Source of the DNA: Saccharothrix sp. ST-888
Lineage (GTDB): Bacteria; Actinomycetota; Actinomycetes; Streptomycetales; Streptomycetaceae
Direction: 5' to 3'
Assembly: GCF_000955975.1 (NCBI RefSeq)
Contig: NZ_JYJF01000020.1
Location: 1-64,000 of the forward strand
Length of the DNA stretch: 64,000 bases
This document shows positions 34,201 to 42,732 of the stretch, piece by piece. Every line of letters starts with the position of its first letter. Positions within the stretch are counted from its first letter, which is position 1. The notes under the pieces are model-generated. The model was not told the origin of the DNA and did no database searches. It saw nothing but the letters and a program-made list of their open reading frames with translations. The position numbers and the translations under genes were made by a program.

Positions 34201-35364
34201 TCAGCGGACGAAGCGGGCCAGCAGCGTGGCCCGGTGCAGCGCCGTCTCCAGCGGGCCGCGCCGGAACCGGCGGGTCCAGCCCCAGGCCAGTGCCAGGGCC
34301 AGTGCGCTGAATCCTGCCAGCAGCAGCGCCGGTGAGTCGGGCAGCTGCTCCCCGCCCAGGGCCTCGATCAGCACGATGTGCCCGACGTACACGGACAGCG
34401 AGAGCGCGCCCACGGCAACGACCGACGCCACCGGCAGGCTGGCGCCGACCGAGGGCCGCCGCGCCAGCAGTGCGGTGCAGGCGACGAGGATGCTCAGCGC
34501 GACGCCGAGGGCGCCGAGGATCTCGAAGGTGGTCCCGCTGTGCGGGGCGGCGGTCAGCAGCCCGGCCGGCTGGGAGGTGTCCACGGTGCCGTCCTCGGGG
34601 CCGTCCCACCAGTTCACGTTCGCCGGGACGAGCCGGCAGGCCAGCCAGGCGCCGCCGTAGCCGACGGCGATCAGTGCCGCTCCCGTGGCGGCCAGCCGGG
34701 AGCGTACCCGGGGGGCGGTCAGGTCGAGCCGCCCGAGGGCCATGCCCGCGAGCACGAACGGCATCCAGGTGAGTGCCGGGTAGCTGCCGGTGAGCAGCAG
34801 GGCGAGCAGCCCCTCGCCGCTGAGGTGGGCGATCGGGTCGAGAGCGGTGAGCGGGCCCGTCCAGTCCCGGGCCTCCAGCCCGGTCCTGAGCACGAAGGAG
34901 AGCTGCGGTCCGATCAGGGCCCAGCCCAGCGCGGCGGCGGCCAGCGGTCCGGCCGCCAGCCGGGCCAGCGGCAGGGCCAGCAGGAAGTAGACGCCGTAGT
35001 AGGCGAGGATCACCGCGACGGGGGTGTCCAGCGCGGTCAGGGCACTGCCGGCGGCCAGCAGGACGAGCGCCCGCAGCGCGATCCTGGCCGCGGCCTGCCG
35101 GCCGTCGCGGCCGACTCGCGGGCTGCGCCCTGCGATCAGCGCCAGGGAGACGCCGGCCAGCATCGCGAACAGGGCGGAGGCGCGCCCGTGCGCGAACTGT
35201 GCGGCCAGGCCGATCGGCCCGTCCTCGTCCTGGGCCGGCCCGACGTGGGCGGCGAACATGCCGAGTACGGCCAGGCCGCGCGCCAGATCGAGGCCGAGCA
35301 GACGTCCCGGGGAGGCCGAACTCGGCTGACCGGTCGGGTGGTTGGTGACGGTGTCAGCGGACAT
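34201..35364 (-). CDS. DUF418/heparan-acetyltransferase-like membrane protein
   Basis: 387 aa, about ten hydrophobic segments. The N-terminal 'LLGLDLARGLAVLGMFAAHV' is the DUF418/DUF1624 opening that these proteins share with heparan-alpha-glucosaminide N-acetyltransferase-type acyltransferases (conserved 'R.lAllGm' and 'H'). The C-terminal 'GALSLSVYVGHIVLIEALG' and 'WGWTRRFRRGPLETALHRAT' are typical of DUF418. Role unknown; perhaps transfer of acyl groups to an exported sugar. Confidence 0.83.
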   Translation of the reverse strand: MSADTVTNHPTGQPSSASPGRLLGLDLARGLAVLGMFAAHVGPAQDEDGPIGLAAQFAHGRASALFAMLAGVSLALIAGRSPRVGRDGRQAAARIALRALVLLAAGSALTALDTPVAVILAYYGVYFLLALPLARLAAGPLAAAALGWALIGPQLSFVLRTGLEARDWTGPLTALDPIAHLSGEGLLALLLTGSYPALTWMPFVLAGMALGRLDLTAPRVRSRLAATGAALIAVGYGGAWLACRLVPANVNWWDGPEDGTVDTSQPAGLLTAAPHSGTTFEILGALGVALSILVACTALLARRPSVGASLPVASVVAVGALSLSVYVGHIVLIEALGGEQLPDSPALLLAGFSALALALAWGWTRRFRRGPLETALHRATLLARFVR

Positions 35365-35503
35365 GAACCAAGTCTTGGGCCTCTACGGGCCAGTACGTAC
35401 GCCGCAAGGAGGGGAAGTGCCCCTGTCGATCGACGGGGCGTGCGGCGTGGCGGCGTGCGCCGTCGAGGCGTGTGCCGCCGAGACATGTGCCGCCAAGGAC
35501 ATG

Positions 35504-35517
35504 TGCAACTAGTTGCA
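35504..35517. promoter_or_regulatory. 14-bp perfect palindrome upstream of the dienoyl-CoA reductase gene
   Basis: TGCAACT (35504-35510) and AGTTGCA (35511-35517) form an uninterrupted palindrome 56 bases before the next start codon. Because a PadR regulator follows in the same operon, this is the best candidate for its operator. Confidence 0.6.
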
Positions 35518-35572
35518 TAAGCGCGCTCGCCCGCCCTACCGTGAGGTGACACTTCGCGCGAGGAGGCGCTGG

Positions 35573-37594
35573 ATGACCGCGTACCCCCACCTGCTGAGCC
35601 CGCTCGACCTGGGGTTCACCACACTGCCCAACCGGGTGCTGATGGGATCGATGCACGTCGGCCTGGAGGAGGCGCCCGGCGGTTTCGAGCGGATGGGCGA
35701 GTTCTACGCCGCCCGGGTCCGTGGCGGTGTCGGGCTGATCGTCACCGGCGGCATCGCCCCGAACGAGGAGGGCCGTCCGTGGGGCGGCGGGGCCAAGCTG
35801 ACCACCGAGGAGGAGACGGCGCAGCACGCCGTCGTCACCGCCGCCGTGCACCGTGAGGGCGGCCGGATCGCCATGCAGATCCTGCACTTCGGCCGCTACG
35901 CCCACCACCCCGACCTGGTGGCACCCAGCGCGCTCCAGGCGCCGATCAGCCCGTTCACCCCGCGCGCGCTCACCGAGGAGGAGGTGGAGCGGACCATCGA
36001 GGACTTCGTCCGCGCCGCCGGACTCGCCCGGCACGCCGGGTACGACGGTGTCGAGATCATGGGCTCCGAGGGCTACCTGGTCAACGAGTTCATCGCCGCC
36101 GCCACCAACCGGCGCGAGGACCGCTGGGGCGGCTCGTACGAGAACCGGATGCGCTTCCCGGTCGAGATCGTCCGCCGGGTCCGCGAGCGGCTCGGGCCGG
36201 ACTTCATCGTCATCTACCGGCTCTCCATGCTCGACCTGGTGCCCGGCGGCTCCACCCTGGACGAGGTGATCACCCTCGCCAAGGCGATCGAGGCGGCCGG
36301 TGCGACCATCATCAACACCGGCATCGGCTGGCACGAGGCGCGCATCCCCACCATCGCCACGTCCGTGCCGCGCGGCTCGTTCGCCTGGGTCACCAAGAAG
36401 GTGATGGGCGCCGTCCGGATCCCGCTGGTCACCAGCAACCGGATCAACACCCCCGAGATCGCCGAGCAGCTGCTCGCCGACGGCCACGCCGACATGGTCG
36501 CCCTCGCCCGTCCGCTGCTCGCCGACCCGGACTTCGTCGCCAAGACCGAACGCGGCCGGGCCGAGACCATCAACACCTGCATCGGCTGCAACCAGGCCTG
36601 CCTGGACCACACCTTCAGCGGCCGGATCACCTCCTGCCTGGTCAACCCCCGCGCCTGCCACGAGACCGAGCTGGTGCTCAGCCCCACCCGCCGCCGCAAG
36701 CGGATCGCCGTCGTCGGCGCCGGACCCGCCGGTCTCGCGCTCGCGGTCAGCGCCGCCGAGCGCGGCCACGCCGTCACCCTGTACGACGCGGCCGGCGAGA
36801 TCGGCGGGCAGCTCAACATCGCCCGCCAGGTGCCCGGCAAGGAGGAGTTCGACGAGACCCTGCGGTACTTCCGCCACCGGCTCGAAGCCGAGCAGGTCGA
36901 GCTGCGGCTCGGCACCCTGGTCACCGCCGACACCCTCACCGCCGAGGGCTACGACGAGATCGTGCTCGCCACCGGGGTCACGCCGCGCACGCCCGCGATC
37001 CCCGGCATCGACCACCCCAGCGTGGTGAGCTACCTGGACGTGCTCCGCGACAAGGCCGAGGTCGGCGAACGGGTGGCGATCCTCGGTGCCGGCGGCATCG
37101 GCTTCGACGTCGCCGCGTACCTCACCGACCCCGGCGACGGCGCCGCGCTCGACCGGGCGGCCTTCCACCGCCAGTGGGGCATCGACACCGACTACCGCGC
37201 CCCCGGCGGCCTGCGGGCACCGGCCAGGGCCGCCGCGCCGCGCAGCGTCCACCTGCTCCAGCGCAAGACCAGCAAGGTCGGCGCAGGGCTCGGCAAGACC
37301 ACCGGCTGGATCCACCGCACCGAACTGCGCCACCGTGGCGTCACCATGCTCTCCGGCGTCACCTACCGGCGGATCGACGACGCCGGACTGCACATCACCG
37401 TGGACGGCCGTGAGGAGACCGTCCCCGTCGACACCGTGGTGGTCTGCACCGGACAGGAACCCCGGCGCGAGCTGTACGAGGCCCTGCTCGCCCTGGGGGC
37501 CCGGCCGCACCTGATCGGCGGTGCCGACCTGGCCGCCGAACTCGACGCCAAGCGCGCCATCGACCAGGGCACCCGGCTCGCGGCCACGCTCTGA
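35573..37594 (+). CDS. fadH: NADPH-dependent 2,4-dienoyl-CoA reductase-like flavoenzyme (FadH/OYE family)
   Basis: 673 aa, the full length of FadH. AGGAGG precedes the ATG. N-terminal OYE-type TIM barrel (FMN): 'LGFTTLPNRVLMGSMHVGLE', 'ILHFGRYAHHP', 'GYDGVEIMGSEGYLVNEFI', 'NRREDRWGGSYENR'. The 4Fe-4S cysteines are intact (around 335-362: 'CIGCNQACLD' plus 'CLVNPRAC'). C-terminal FAD/NADPH domains: 'IAVVGAGPAGLALAVSAAERG' and 'RVAILGAGGIGFDVAAYL'. It reduces 2,4-dienoyl-CoA in beta-oxidation of unsaturated fatty acids; close relatives act on other enoates. Probably co-regulated with the following PadR gene. Confidence 0.9.
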   Translation: MTAYPHLLSPLDLGFTTLPNRVLMGSMHVGLEEAPGGFERMGEFYAARVRGGVGLIVTGGIAPNEEGRPWGGGAKLTTEEETAQHAVVTAAVHREGGRIAMQILHFGRYAHHPDLVAPSALQAPISPFTPRALTEEEVERTIEDFVRAAGLARHAGYDGVEIMGSEGYLVNEFIAAATNRREDRWGGSYENRMRFPVEIVRRVRERLGPDFIVIYRLSMLDLVPGGSTLDEVITLAKAIEAAGATIINTGIGWHEARIPTIATSVPRGSFAWVTKKVMGAVRIPLVTSNRINTPEIAEQLLADGHADMVALARPLLADPDFVAKTERGRAETINTCIGCNQACLDHTFSGRITSCLVNPRACHETELVLSPTRRRKRIAVVGAGPAGLALAVSAAERGHAVTLYDAAGEIGGQLNIARQVPGKEEFDETLRYFRHRLEAEQVELRLGTLVTADTLTAEGYDEIVLATGVTPRTPAIPGIDHPSVVSYLDVLRDKAEVGERVAILGAGGIGFDVAAYLTDPGDGAALDRAAFHRQWGIDTDYRAPGGLRAPARAAAPRSVHLLQRKTSKVGAGLGKTTGWIHRTELRHRGVTMLSGVTYRRIDDAGLHITVDGREETVPVDTVVVCTGQEPRRELYEALLALGARPHLIGGADLAAELDAKRAIDQGTRLAATL

Positions 37595-37654
37595 TCCCGA
37601 GCGTCCGTAGGATGCCTCCTGACCGCCGTAGGTACCTGCCGGAGGCCACCGACT

Positions 37655-38380
37655 ATGTCGCTGCCGCACGCCATCCTCACCGCCCTGCTGGAGAAGCCGT
37701 CCTCGGGGCTGGAGCTGACGCGCCGGTTCGACAAGTCGATCGGCTTCTTCTGGCCCGCCACCCATCAGCAGATCTACCGGGAGCTGGGCAGGCTGGAAGA
37801 GGCCGGACTGATCCGCGAGCTGCCCCAGCAGCAACCGGCACGCGGCGGCCGCAAGGAGTACGAGGTGCTGCCCGAGGGCCGTGCCGCGCTGATCGCCTGG
37901 GTCGGCGAGAGCCAGGACCCCAAGCCCGTCCGCGACGCCCTGGTCCTGCGGCTGCGCGCGGCGGCGGTGGTCGGCACGGGGGAGACCGGCGGCGGGTCGG
38001 GCAGCGGGTCGGATGGCGGGCCCGGCAGCGGGTCCGGCGGGGAACCGGACGACGCTCCCGGTGCGGACCCGGGCGCCGGTCTCGATCTCGGCCCCGGTCT
38101 CGATGCCGCTATCGGTGCCGGTGACGGTCTCGGCGGTGTGCTCGGCGCCGAGCTCTTCCGCCACCGTGAGCTGCACCGGCGTCAGCTCGCCGAGTACCGG
38201 GCGATCGAGGAGCGCGACTTCGCCTCGATGACGGACGACCGGACCCGCCTGCAGCACCTGGTGCTGCAGGCGGGCATCGGCCTGGAGACCTTCTGGCTCG
38301 ACTGGCTCGACCGGGCGCTCGCCCAACTCGCCGACGGGGAGATCGAGGAGGAGCTGGACGCGGACCCGGGGGAGACCTGA
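37655..38380 (+). CDS. PadR family transcriptional regulator with low-complexity insert
   Basis: 241 aa, against about 180 for usual PadR proteins of the AphA/PadR type. The winged helix is 'AILTALLEKPSSGLELTRRFDKSIGFFWPATHQQIYRELGRLEEAGLI', then the wing 'GGRKEYEVLPEGRAALIAWVG'. Residues about 108-160 are an extra Gly/Ser/Asp/Pro stretch (GSGSGSDGGPGSGSGG type) between the DNA-binding domain and the helical C-terminal dimerisation domain ('EYRAIEERDF', 'WLDRALAQLADGEIEEE'). Position 60 bp after the reductase gene suggests a common transcript and a role in regulating it. Confidence 0.88.
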   Translation: MSLPHAILTALLEKPSSGLELTRRFDKSIGFFWPATHQQIYRELGRLEEAGLIRELPQQQPARGGRKEYEVLPEGRAALIAWVGESQDPKPVRDALVLRLRAAAVVGTGETGGGSGSGSDGGPGSGSGGEPDDAPGADPGAGLDLGPGLDAAIGAGDGLGGVLGAELFRHRELHRRQLAEYRAIEERDFASMTDDRTRLQHLVLQAGIGLETFWLDWLDRALAQLADGEIEEELDADPGET

Positions 38381-38396
38381 GGCGCGGCCCGGTCGC

Positions 38397-39587
38397 TCAG
38401 TGCTTGGGCGGGATGATCCCGGTGAGCCACTTGAACGAGGGATCGACGAGCGGCTTCCAAGTCGAGCTCAGGTGCGGGCCGTTGGTCTCGAACGGTGTCA
38501 CCGTGGTCGGGGACTTGGCCGCCTTCTGCAGCGCCACCGCGTCCTCCAGGCCGTCGCCCTTGTTGCCGGTCTCGTAGAGCGCCACGTTCGGCGGGGTGGT
38601 GGCGTGGGTCAGGAGGTACAGCGGGTTGGAGGACTCCCGCAGGTGCGCATCCTTGGCGGTCAGTGAGTCGGACTCGCCCGCCGGGTCGTTGTAGCCGGAC
38701 ATGCTGATCGCGGCGCGGTAGCGGTTGGGGTGCGCCAGCGCGAGTCTGGTGGCGCAGTGCGCTCCCGCCGAGTAGCCGGCCAGGGCCCACTGGTCGGGGG
38801 ACGCGTCGACCCGGAAGTTGTCCAGGACCATCTGCGGGACGTCACGCGACAGCCAGGTCTCCGCATTGACCTTGCCCGCAACGTCCGCGCACCCCGTGTC
38901 GGTGTGCTTGCCCAGCAGCGTGACCCGGGGCGAGACCAGGATGAACGGGGACACCTGACCGGACTTCATCAGCGGCGCGAGCTGCTTGGAGATGTCCATG
39001 GTGCCGAACCAGGTGCTGGAGGAACCGGGGAAGCCGGCCAGCAACTCGACCACGGGGAAGGTCTTGTCCTTGTTGGCGGGGTCGTCGTACTGCGGCGGCG
39101 TCCACACCAGGACCTCGCCGTCGACTCCGGAGAGCTGCCCCTTGAGGTCGGTCTCCTTCACGTCCTTGGGGACCGCGTTGTCGTCCACCGGGTGGAAGGA
39201 CTGGATCACCTTGGGCCTGGCCGAGCCACCGGAGTCCGCCGCGAGGCCGCTGTCCTTCGGCGGCACCGGCACCGCCCGGACGTGGTTGCCGGTGCCCAGC
39301 AGGTCGTCCCAGCTGTCGTAGATCAGGTTCGAGTTGTTGACCATCACGAACACCATCAGCACCGCGCTGGACTGGCAGAACAGAATCGTCGCCAGGTAGC
39401 CGGCGAACCGCAGTGGTCCACGGCCGCCGCCCTCCGCGGCCCGGCCCCGCGAGCCTCCCCGCCGCCCCCAGCGGTTGCTGTTGCCTCCCTCTCCCTTTCC
39501 CCTTGCCCACTGCGCCATGGCCACCCCTATCGAGACCAGGAAGAGGACAATCGTGAGGATGTAGAAGGGAGTACCGGTCAGTTTCAT
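38397..39587 (-). CDS. membrane-anchored alpha/beta-hydrolase (esterase D/antigen 85-like fold)
   Basis: 396 aa. AGGAA lies just before the ATG. Two N-terminal membrane segments ('PFYILTIVLFLVSIGVAMAQ' and 'FAGYLATILFCQSSAVLMVF') separated by a Gly/Arg-rich loop. The exported domain belongs to the PF00756 esterase group: 'FPVVELLAGFPGSSSTW', nucleophile elbow 'WALAGYSAGAHCATRLALAHP' (GYSAG Ser) and a late 'GPHLSSTW' His. The substrate is unknown. Relatives include S-formylglutathione hydrolases and mycolyltransferases, but mycolates are absent in streptomycetes. Confidence 0.85.
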   Translation of the reverse strand: MKLTGTPFYILTIVLFLVSIGVAMAQWARGKGEGGNSNRWGRRGGSRGRAAEGGGRGPLRFAGYLATILFCQSSAVLMVFVMVNNSNLIYDSWDDLLGTGNHVRAVPVPPKDSGLAADSGGSARPKVIQSFHPVDDNAVPKDVKETDLKGQLSGVDGEVLVWTPPQYDDPANKDKTFPVVELLAGFPGSSSTWFGTMDISKQLAPLMKSGQVSPFILVSPRVTLLGKHTDTGCADVAGKVNAETWLSRDVPQMVLDNFRVDASPDQWALAGYSAGAHCATRLALAHPNRYRAAISMSGYNDPAGESDSLTAKDAHLRESSNPLYLLTHATTPPNVALYETGNKGDGLEDAVALQKAAKSPTTVTPFETNGPHLSSTWKPLVDPSFKWLTGIIPPKH

Positions 39588-39778
39588 CGCGTTCCTGTAT
39601 CCAGCTCCTGTGCCGACCGGGCCACCGCCCGGCTCCTGCCGTCCATGGAGGGACCACCGGGAGCGCATATTCGGTTGCCCGTGGTCCCTTGACCGGGCGA
39701 CCGCCCGGCCGTCCCAACCCTGCTGACGAACGCCGGAGAACGCTGCCGACGAGCACGCTCTCCGCCGACTCGACGTGA
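39588..39778. other. intergenic upstream of the esterase gene, no gene seen
   Basis: About 190 bases between the esterase start and the truncated relic. It probably contains the leftward esterase promoter; nothing else recognisable. Confidence 0.4.
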
Positions 39779-39997
39779 CCGGCGGGACAATCTCCCACAC
39801 CCGAAACCTTCGCCGCACCCGGCGTCCTCCGGCGGACCCGGGGCGGCACCTCGCCCAACGGGGACGCGACCGCGACCTTCCAGGCGGACGCCGGTGGTAC
39901 GAGCGACATCACCGCGTCCCGGCGCTGCGTCCCCGATCCCGGGTACGCGTGCCCGCAGGTCGTCATCCCCTGGAAGGTCACGGTCACCGTCACGTGA
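39779..39997 (+). pseudogene. C-terminal relic of a secreted protein
   Basis: The frame from 39779 (just after an in-frame TGA) to the TGA at 39995-39997 encodes 72 residues including 'GDATATFQADAGGTSDITAS', two Cys and 'CPQVVIPWKVTVTVT' at the end. This Thr/Val-rich strand pattern with a terminal 'KVTVTV' matches the C-termini of many small streptomycete exported proteins. No start codon, ribosome site or signal peptide is in frame, so it reads as a 5'-truncated remnant. Not in any operon. Confidence 0.45.
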
Positions 39998-40007
39998 CGG
40001 TTCGCCG

Positions 40008-40283
40008 TCACAGGGCCTTGAGTGCGGCCTCGCAGCTCCGGCAGCGGCGGGTCCGCTGGGACGGCGGGTACCAGGGCGCGCCCGGCTCCGTCGGGCTGTA
40101 CGGCTCCCGCTCCAGGTCGCCGGTCGCGATGCCGCAGAAGGTGGCCGGGCCAGGGTCCTCGGGGACCTCCGGGTCGGACGGTGCCGCGTGCACCCAGCGG
40201 ATTCGGGCGCCCACGTCGACCTCACCGGCGTCGAGGACCTCCGTGGAGGGCTCCAGTTCCAGCAGTACGATCACACCACTCAT
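40008..40283 (-). CDS. small hypothetical protein with Cys cluster
   Basis: 91 aa from the ATG complementary to 40281-40283, chosen for a GGAG site immediately upstream; a longer frame reaches 40319. Sequence 'GVIVLLELEPSTEVLDAGEV', 'IRWVHAAPSDPEVPEDPGPA' and 'FCGIATGDL', ending 'RTRRCRSCEAALKAL'. The isolated Cys and the CxxC could bind a metal. Unknown function. Confidence 0.6.
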   Translation of the reverse strand: MSGVIVLLELEPSTEVLDAGEVDVGARIRWVHAAPSDPEVPEDPGPATFCGIATGDLEREPYSPTEPGAPWYPPSQRTRRCRSCEAALKAL

Positions 40284-40364
40284 GTCTCCGACCGTGCGCC
40301 AGGACGCCGTCGGCCGCATCTCGACGCGGTCCCGACCGTTCGGGGAGCGGGGTGGCCGGCGGAG

Positions 40365-40859
40365 TCAGGCGACGTCCGGGAGGGCCAGCCAGTCCTGCCA
40401 GGAGAGGTCGCGTCCGACGTGGCGCGGCCGCCGGAACGGCCAGGACTCGGCGATCCACTGCGGCACGAGTGCGTCCAGCGCCTGCTCCAGTTCGGTGCCC
40501 ACCCGGTCGTCCACCACCCACCAGGAGATCTCGGCGTCGGAGCCGGTCTTGGCCGGCGGGTCGATGTACACACAGCCGAGCAGGGCCGTGCCCGCGTCGT
40601 CGAAGAGCGCGTAGTTGAAGGACTCGTGGGCCGCGATCTCCTTCTCGTGCCGGATCAGGTCCTTCAGGTCCTCCTCGTACGTCATGGAGGTGTCGGGCCA
40701 GCCGAAGGCCGCGCCGTAGATGGACCAGAGGCGTTGCTGCGAACCCATCACCGCCGGGTAGTCGAGCCCGACGTCGGCTCCCGTGATCGGGCGCAGGTGG
40801 TGGCCGCCGGGGAGCGGGACGCGGACGGGGTGGACGAAATCGGCCGGCAACCAGGTCAT
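40365..40859 (-). CDS. GNAT-like N-acetyltransferase
   Basis: 164 aa. 'HHLRPITGADVGLDYPAVMG', 'FNYALFDDAGTALLGCVYIDPPAKTGSDAEISWWV' and 'WPFRRPRHVGRDLSWQDWLA' are typical of a streptomycete subfamily of GNAT proteins that keep the 'LLGCVYIDP' strand but have an atypical acetyl-CoA loop. Substrate unknown. It runs toward the small Cys-cluster gene. Confidence 0.75.
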   Translation of the reverse strand: MTWLPADFVHPVRVPLPGGHHLRPITGADVGLDYPAVMGSQQRLWSIYGAAFGWPDTSMTYEEDLKDLIRHEKEIAAHESFNYALFDDAGTALLGCVYIDPPAKTGSDAEISWWVVDDRVGTELEQALDALVPQWIAESWPFRRPRHVGRDLSWQDWLALPDVA

Positions 40860-40921
40860 GGGCGGAGGCTAGCCGACCGCTCGGCGGTCCGCACCCGGTT
40901 ATCCCCGGGCCCGGTGGCGGC

Positions 40922-41173
40922 TCAGGGGAGGGGGTTGGCAGCATCCCAGCGGAGGCGGGACTCGGCGATCGCCGCGCGGTGGTCGGCGGACCAGTCGGCG
41001 AGCGATCTGAGCAGGTGCGTGAGGCTGTGGCCCATCGCGGTCAACTCGTACTCGACCCGGGGCGGAACCTCGGGGTGGACGGTCCGGTGGACGAGTCCGT
41101 CGCGCTCCAGACGGCGCACTGTCAGGGTGAGCATCCGCTGCGAGATGCCCGGGAGTGCGCGCTGGAGCTCCGG
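40922..41173 (-). pseudogene. HxlR family regulator, N-terminally truncated
   Basis: The frame encodes the second half of the HxlR winged helix: 'ELQRALPGISQRMLTLTVRRLERDGLVHRTVHPEVPPRVEYELTAMG', then the C-terminal helix 'SLTHLLRSLADWSADHRAA'. The first part of the domain, the Cys-containing start and 'WTLLILREL' helix (about 35-40 residues), is missing, and homology stops near base 41170. The next residues are read from a different gene on the other strand. Probably non-functional. Confidence 0.75.
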
Positions 41174-41494
41174 GTGGTGCTCGGACCCGCCGCGCACCAG
41201 GGACGCACCTACGAACTGGTCGGGGAGCGCGCGATCGGTGGCGAGGACCTCGCCCGGGTGCTCGGCGAGAGCACCGGGCGGCCGATCCGCTACGAGCCCG
41301 GCAGTCTCGCCGAGGCCCGTGCGGCCCTCGCCGCCTCCGGGGCGGCCGCCTTCCAGGAGCCCATGGTGGTGAGCACGCTCTCCGCGACGGCGAGTGGTTT
41401 CCTCGACGGCACCACGAGCGACCTCGCCGCCCTGCTCGGCCGGGCCCCGCGCTCCGCCCTCGACGTCATCGCGGATGCCGTACGGGCGAGGTAG
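41174..41494 (+). pseudogene. NmrA-like NAD(P)-binding protein, 5'-truncated
   Basis: About 106 codons encode the C-terminal part of an NmrA/HSCARG-type SDR: 'HQGRTYELVGERAIGGEDLARVLGESTGRPIRYEPGSLAEARAAL', then a helical end 'TSDLAALLGRAP'. The N-terminal Rossmann fold (about 170-190 residues, with GxxGxxG) is absent. It begins where the divergent HxlR fragment ends, so one deletion removed both 5' ends and their shared promoter. Confidence 0.75.
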
Positions 41495-41612
41495 CCACCG
41501 ACGGCAGTGCCCTGCCCGGAGGACGGGTCCCGCAGCCTCCGGTGCATGCGATCGTACGACGGAGGATCATCTCGCCGTGATCAAGCCCGCGCACCGTCGA
41601 CAGCGCTGGCGG

Positions 41613-42605
41613 TCAGGACACCTGGCCCCCGGGACGCTGCTCCGCGAGCCGGCCGGTGAAGGTCTCCCGGAAGGAGCGGTCCAGGTCGGTGTCGGTGACG
41701 CCGAGTCGGGTGCGGCAGACGGCGGTGTCCAGGTAGAGGCCCGAGGTGAGCAGCGGGCCGGCCAGGTGGGCGGCGAGGCCGGGCTGGCGGTGGTGCAGGC
41801 GGTGCACCAGGCCGAGGGTCCGCATGGCGAGGTGCAGTGGCGCGGCCGGAGCGGGGAGGACCCGGACCGGTCCGGGACGACCGGCCGCCGGGGCGAGCCT
41901 GCGGAGCAGCTCCGGCCAGCCGAGGTTGGCCAGTGCCACCGGGAAGTCGCCGCTCAGCGCACCTTCCACGGCGGTCGCGGCAGCCTGCGCCACGGCCGTG
42001 ACCGAGACCACCGCCGTCCCGCCCGGCGGGGCGAACAGCGGCCAGCGCGAGCGCAGCCACGGCAGCGCGGGCGCCCACAGCGAGCCGCGGCCGGGCGTCG
42101 GCGCGCCGAACACGAACGGGATCTCCAGCACCGCGACCGCGACCTCGCTACCGCCCGCCCGGCGTGCCGCGGCCGCCTGCTCGACCCGGCTGCGGATATA
42201 GGGGTGGTGGCGGGCCAGTTCGCGCTGCGGACGCTCCCGGTCGAGCGTGCTGAAGTACGAGCCGAGCACCACCACGCTGCGGCAGCCCACCTGCCGTGCC
42301 GCGGCCGTCAGCCGTTCGACCGGGACCACGTTGCCCCGGTGGAAGTAGGCGGCGGCGGGTGCGGGCGGCACCGTCCGGTCGTCCCGGCCGGCCGCGAAGA
42401 CCACCGCGTCGTGCCCCGCCAGCAGGCCAGCCCAGCCCGTCACGTCCAGCCGCTCCGCGTCCGCGACGGCGCTCCGGGCGCCCGGCGGTCCGTCCTGGAG
42501 CGGCTCGCGGCGGCTGAGCGCGGTGACCCGGTGCCCCCGGTCGAGCAGTTCCGTGACCACGGACCGCCCCAGGAACCCCGTACCGCCGACCACCAGAACC
42601 GTCAT
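41613..42605 (-). CDS. NAD-dependent epimerase/dehydratase family (extended SDR)
   Basis: 330 aa. The ATG at 42605 is preferred to a GTG nine bases upstream because GGGTGG is well placed. 'TVLVVGGTGFLGRSVVTELL' is the dinucleotide loop (GGTGFLG), 'DAVVFAAGRDD' the next strand, 'RSVVVLGSYFSTLD' and 'HPYIRSRVEQA' (Y..R..V variant in place of YxxxK) follow. It resembles atypical SDR proteins that act on NAD(P)-bound intermediates. Substrate unknown. Confidence 0.85.
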   Translation of the reverse strand: MTVLVVGGTGFLGRSVVTELLDRGHRVTALSRREPLQDGPPGARSAVADAERLDVTGWAGLLAGHDAVVFAAGRDDRTVPPAPAAAYFHRGNVVPVERLTAAARQVGCRSVVVLGSYFSTLDRERPQRELARHHPYIRSRVEQAAAARRAGGSEVAVAVLEIPFVFGAPTPGRGSLWAPALPWLRSRWPLFAPPGGTAVVSVTAVAQAAATAVEGALSGDFPVALANLGWPELLRRLAPAAGRPGPVRVLPAPAAPLHLAMRTLGLVHRLHHRQPGLAAHLAGPLLTSGLYLDTAVCRTRLGVTDTDLDRSFRETFTGRLAEQRPGGQVS

Positions 42606-42732
42606 CGCATCCACCCGGACAGGGTGCCACGCGGTGAATCACCCGTGGGGGCAGAGCCGGTGATGAGGAGTCAGCGGCGGCTGCCGACAGGCGTCGGCAG
42701 GTGGGGGGAAGGGCGGTGTGGACGTTAAAGAA

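Noticed and set aside
35354..38326. 990-codon minus-strand frame opposite the FadH-like gene
   Set aside because: FadH motifs on the plus strand are unambiguous; this frame is a shadow.
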